Below are positions 59,805-64,000 of a DNA stretch of 64,000 nt, in pieces. A model generated the notes under the pieces. That model saw only the letters and a list, made by a program, of their open reading frames with translations. It had not been told where the DNA came from and ran no database searches. Both the position numbers and the translations under genes were made by a program. Source of the DNA: Clitopilus passeckerianus (taxonomy: Eukaryota; Basidiomycota; Agaricomycetes; Agaricales; Entolomataceae). Position 1 is the first letter of the stretch; each line of letters begins with the position of its first letter. The stretch is taken from positions 1,240,001-1,304,000 of the forward strand of contig CALYLX010000066.1 of the NCBI GenBank assembly GCA_944990035.1, read 5' to 3'.

Positions 59805-62480
59805 ATGACGGGCTTTTGTATCACACTTTCGCCATCTCTTTCCTTGCTTTCTTGAGATGTGATTCTTCTTAGCTTGACGTGAAGGCCATGCGTTCCTTCA
59901 GACATTAGCCATGCCCGAACGTTGGGATGTTGACGTTTTGTACTATCTCCCACCTATCTCCTGTATGTATATCCTAAACACTTGTCTTATTTTGTATCCG
60001 GTCCGAATGAGAACATTTACTTCCGTTCAACTCCTTACAGTTCGGGTAACTTGACAGGTGCTAGGTGAAATCTAAACCTGTCGCTTTACTGACCGCTTCG
60101 TAATAACGTGACGGAATCCTTATGTCGTAGAAGCCAGTGAAGCGCAAGCTGAACTCTCCTGGAATTCTCAGCCAACGACCGTGATGGCTCTACACATGCT
60201 CTTCGGTTTTATTTTCAGCGTTCGGAGCCGCTCCTCCCTGTATCCTCACCTTCCATTGTCCAGAGAGAAAATTTCGGATCAGCATTGACAGCATCTTGAC
60301 ATGCTGGCTGGCGCATCCCTGCTTCCATACCAACCTGTGTTCGGAATCTCCTCTCATTACTCGGCGCAACGGGACTCTGTAGTCTGAGTCGGAGCATCAC
60401 AACTTGACTTTCGTTCGATAGATCGCAGCTGATTCGTTAATTCACAGTATGTATTGAGAAGTCCAGACTGCTCTAGTATTATTGATATTAGTTGAGTGCT
60501 TTTTGACTCGGAGACAGTCAATCTTCATCCATTTTACCAAAGCAGGAGGCGGATGGTCTTGCCGAATCTTGGCAGGGGGATTCTACATTGACATTCCGAG
60601 GGCTAAACATCACATATTTCGATCGCCGCGTACTTGAATTGAAGACAAAATGTGTTCTATGTCGAACATTTCAAGTACAGAATGACGTGGATAAATATAA
60701 ACTTGTATTCGGCAGCAAAGAGACTGGTCATTCACGGATCCGAGTCGAAGATACTGCACGTTCCTTTACATGTGCCAGTGGATTTTGGCAGGGGCTGTAA
60801 AGTCACGGTTTAGTCTCGACCTCAACGTCAGTGTTCATACCTTGTTCTTCCTATAAAATCTATAGTCAATCAAAGATTTAAGCTGCTCGTCGTATTGCCG
60901 ACGTAGTTAATTATTATAGGCGCCTTTACCTGGGCAGGTGAACACAGACTTGTTGACAAGAACTCCGTGACCAGACACAAAAATTGACTGAACACAACTC
61001 TTCCGGTGACAATGGCTGCATGTATTTCACGTGGCAGGTACGCGAGTCTATGAGGCTGTAAAACCGCGTGAGGACGATGAAGATATGCGAGAACGGACCC
61101 ACCTTTTTTCATGGGTATCCACAAGTTGAGTCTGCCATCTTGGCGTATTTCATTCAAAGAAGCATTGTACCCTCGTGGATCCTGTACCGGTAGGATCGCA
61201 CAACTAGGCCCTTTCATGCGTTGTTCAGTCGATTCCATATTGTAGAAAGATGTTCTGGCCTTTGAGCCTCAAGTTGAGCCTGCCGGCACCCTAACTATGG
61301 CGGGGGAGGTCCGGACGAGCAGAGAGAATTTAATTAATTAAGGGGAGGAAAGAGAAGAAGAGAAAGCGCGTGTGGGAATCGTCGGAGAGCATGAAATCTT
61401 AAGGACATACTCTCCGACATGTCAAGGTCAAACGTCCAGCGCTCGAATCAAGCAGCGTGATCGAGGGCGTGGATGAATGGAGGGTTGACGGACAGTCTTC
61501 CTGTGTGACAAGTCAAAGCAATCGCTTTAAATTTCAGGTAGTTTCAAGGTATATTGTGTCTAAGACGTATAGTTACGCGGTCAAGAAGGCCAGTCTTTGT
61601 CAGAAAGGTTCTGGATTGCCAGGTAAATCAAGAGGAAATTATAATTCATTAAAGAGTGCGTGAGCGAACAATGATTGGAGCTCAGAAATACCTTTGGTGT
61701 ACTATTTGGTGCTTTCGGTCTATTGAGAAGAAATACTGGGGCATCAGCTACTTTGTAAAGTACGTAATCTTTGGTGAACAATAGGAAGAAATTACTGAAT
61801 TACACAAGAAAGAGTGGAGATAATGCTACTCTGGTAGCATTCCCAATACTCCGACTGCTGAAGACATCTGTATTTTGAGTTGCAACGCTTTAGCTGACGA
61901 ATTCATCATTCTGAGATATCTCTTCCTCGAGCTACCCCCACATCAAAAGTGCACATTTTGGCCGAAATCAGTGCAATTTTGGACTCAAAACTCTGTAATT
62001 AGGTGTGAATAGTTATAAGACACCGATATCAAACTCGACTGGGGCGTGGATTCTCGCAAACGGCCAAAAAATCTGTGCTTTAGGTGCAAAACTGGCCATG
62101 AATGCATTATTCTGCGTGATTTTAGGCCAATAGCAGGTCCAATCTTTTCCAAAACGCGCTCCGCGCGTCTAAGTACACTACAAGCACACTATGTGTACAC
62201 TTTCACTACTTAAATTTGACGTACAATCGCTCTAGAGCACGTCAAATCTGGCCCAGCCAAATGGGTGCGCCTAGCGTGTCCAAAATAAGTAGGTCGAGTT
62301 CCCATATAGAGTAGGTCATTTCAAACTCAGATAGGTCGCTCCACCTCCCCAGACTGCTGCCGCCAGCTGACTGTCGAAGTAATCTACAGTACCGTGTTTG
62401 GCTCCGGGCTTGGAATCCAACAAACGCACACAACGCGACCACACCAATCCGCGAAGTGTGGCCAAGACAGCCTTGACGTC
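59805..62480. other. Long intergenic region, no gene seen
   Basis: No recognisable protein. Near 62150-62165 there is a GC-rich near-palindrome (CGCGCTCCGCGCG) next to an AT-rich segment with short repeats of TACAC/GTGTAC. It could be the edge of a decayed mobile element, but no transposase or terminal repeat pair was found. Confidence 0.35.
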
Positions 62481-62483
62481 GAT

Positions 62484-62935
62484 AACATTGACCTGGACTG
62501 ACCAACATGGTGCTGCTCCATCCCGACTTTTGCCTATGAGTATACCGAATTCTAGTATGCTACCTAGGACTGTGAAAGCTTCAAGCCCAAAACTATCACT
62601 GTCGTCGAACTTGGTAACTTGCGTCGTGCTTTCGTGTCACGTCTATGTTTTGGGTAAGATTTCGGCCCTCTCTTTGTATGCTCGCAACTTTGCTTCATCT
62701 TTTCAAGAAGCTGCAGGCCAATGCATATAGCCTCCGAGTTTCTGCCTATTCGAGTCTATTATTATCAACTGGCCAGCATTCCCAGAGATAGCGATAAGAG
62801 AAGACCAGCGTTCGTCAAATTTTGATATCAAGATAGGCTTATCATGCAATACGTCGCAGAGATAAACACCGCCTCAGGGACGGACATGCACTTAGGGACT
62901 GCATGTTATTCAATTTCAAAATGTACCTAATTGCT
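62484..62935. repeat. Imperfect direct duplication, left copy
   Basis: Matches the segment at 63289-63750 in the same orientation. The best block is AGACCAGCGTTCGTCAAATT with continuing similarity through GATATCA, the AGATAAACA(C/G)CGCC block and GACTGCATG/GACCGCATG. The start also matches (CTCCATCCCGA.TTTT.CCTAT). The middle is more diverged. Confidence 0.6.
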
Positions 62936-63288
62936 CCGCCATGCGAATTCCAATGTTAGACAATGGGCTTTCCTTGCTCATTGCTGTCGAAAAATATGAA
63001 AGCTATCCCACAACGGGAAGTGGGGGTTATCAAAGTTGGCACCGTCTTCGCCTGTTTTCCGAAACCACGGAGGTCGAAAACGAGGCAAAGCAAGCTCGAA
63101 ATGGAGCTGCCAACTTACTGTGACCTCTCCTAATACGCCTTGGTAGCCTACGTAGTCTTGAGTCCTGTCCCAAGTCATTCATCGGCCCGGTTGACCTATC
63201 AGCCTTCACCTTCCGAATTGAAAAAAATACCTACAACGAGCCCACGCAGCCAGCCAAGACCCCCGAACTGGTAAGTCAGCGGCTTCCG

Positions 63289-63750
63289 GTGACGTGGACT
63301 AACACCACCATGACTCTCCATCCCGATTTTTACCTATCAGTATGCCTGCTTCTGGCTTGTCAAAGGACCCTTGAATGCTATCGTTAGGGCTAGGTTGTTC
63401 ACGACTGTTCGAATAAATATTGGCTGGCTGCACTGGATGGTGAAGAGTACTGGTGTCCTCGACGTCGTGTCGTGACTCTATGCCCCGCCTGTAATCCGGG
63501 CTCTTTTTATACGGGACTGTGCTATCTCCTCAAGAAACTTCATGCCGATAACCATAACGTCCGGGCTTCTAATCTATTATTGTCAACTGGCAGAGTGCAC
63601 AAAGATAACGATAAGAAAAGACCAGCGTTCGTCAAATTTTGATATCATGATACGCTTCTGGGCTTATCGTCCAATATGTCCTTGAGATAAACAGCGCCGC
63701 AGGGACCCATTTACACGTAACGACCGCATGCTATTCAAAATGCAGCTATC
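63289..63750. repeat. Imperfect direct duplication, right copy
   Basis: Partner of 62484-62935, displaced by about 0.8 kb. Neither copy has a convincing coding region. The conserved end in both copies is followed by a GGGCTTTCC motif. The unit may be a duplicated promoter or a decayed repeat family member. Confidence 0.6.
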
Positions 63751-64000
63751 TGTTCATCATGTGAGCTCAAGGTCGGGCGATAGGGCTTTCCTCGCACACC
63801 CAAAAGGCTTAGGGAAGTTTCGGACGAAATCATTCTGGAAGAATTCTGGCCTCCCTTGTCTGCTTAACGGCATAGGATCCTGACGCGGCGTGGGGTATCG
63901 GAATTTTCTCTTGAGAAACGTGCGCCTTCTCTTCACATTTAAGCCCGGAGGTGTTGGAAGATTATCTGTGGCGAACCCCCTCATCATTCGACCGACTCTG
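63751..64000. other. Window end, possible partial gene not supported
   Basis: A 76-codon minus-strand frame reaches the window end. It shows no recognisable motif. Confidence 0.2.

Noticed and set aside
62140..62240. A transposon terminus at the CGCGCTCCGCGCG near-palindrome
   Set aside because: No paired terminal repeat, target duplication or transposase was found.
1..64000. A CRISPR array, bacterial operon or provirus
   Set aside because: No regular repeat-spacer pattern, and gene structure is eukaryotic with spliceosomal introns throughout.

Overview
The window is nuclear DNA of a filamentous basidiomycete, most likely an Agaricomycete (mushroom class). Genes are broken by many 45-65 nt introns with GT(GC)...AG borders and CTAAC/CTGAC-like branch sites. 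The families also fit: DUF6533 and DUF6535 membrane proteins, an AA9 polysaccharide monooxygenase, several P450s, a basidiomycete-type sesquiterpene synthase and a STAND N-terminal domain. Many models below were rebuilt exon by exon and close with the right phase, which is the main support for them.

Left part (1-14.5 kb): a tandem segmental duplication carries two divergent units, each a DUF6533 membrane gene (-) facing an IRC20/SHPRH-type helicase-ubiquitin ligase (+). In unit A (1-1.77 kb) the helicase is only an eroded 5' fragment; in unit B the 24-exon helicase is complete (3875-10065). An AA9 LPMO (10710-11660) and a large DUF6535 membrane protein (-) follow.

Middle (14.9-36 kb): a candidate terpenoid biosynthetic cluster. 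It holds two tandem paralogous P450s (-), an FAD monooxygenase (-), a third P450 (+), an MFS transporter (+) and a sesquiterpene synthase (-). The synthase should make the hydrocarbon skeleton, the oxygenases decorate it and the transporter move substrate or product. A BBE-type FAD oxidase near 52-53.6 kb is a possible outlying member.

Right part (37.8-60 kb): two tandem multi-pass membrane proteins, a short STAND N-domain protein, and a ~6 kb gene (42783-48770, -) for a long disordered protein. About 24 introns were traced in that gene, all in phase 1, and Gly/Ala-rich segments recur near exon ends. Then come an S9 peptidase, the BBE oxidase and a BBE pseudogene, an uncharacterised gene with no visible ATG, and a 12-repeat ankyrin protein. 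From 59.8 kb to the end I see no convincing gene, only an imperfect direct duplication.
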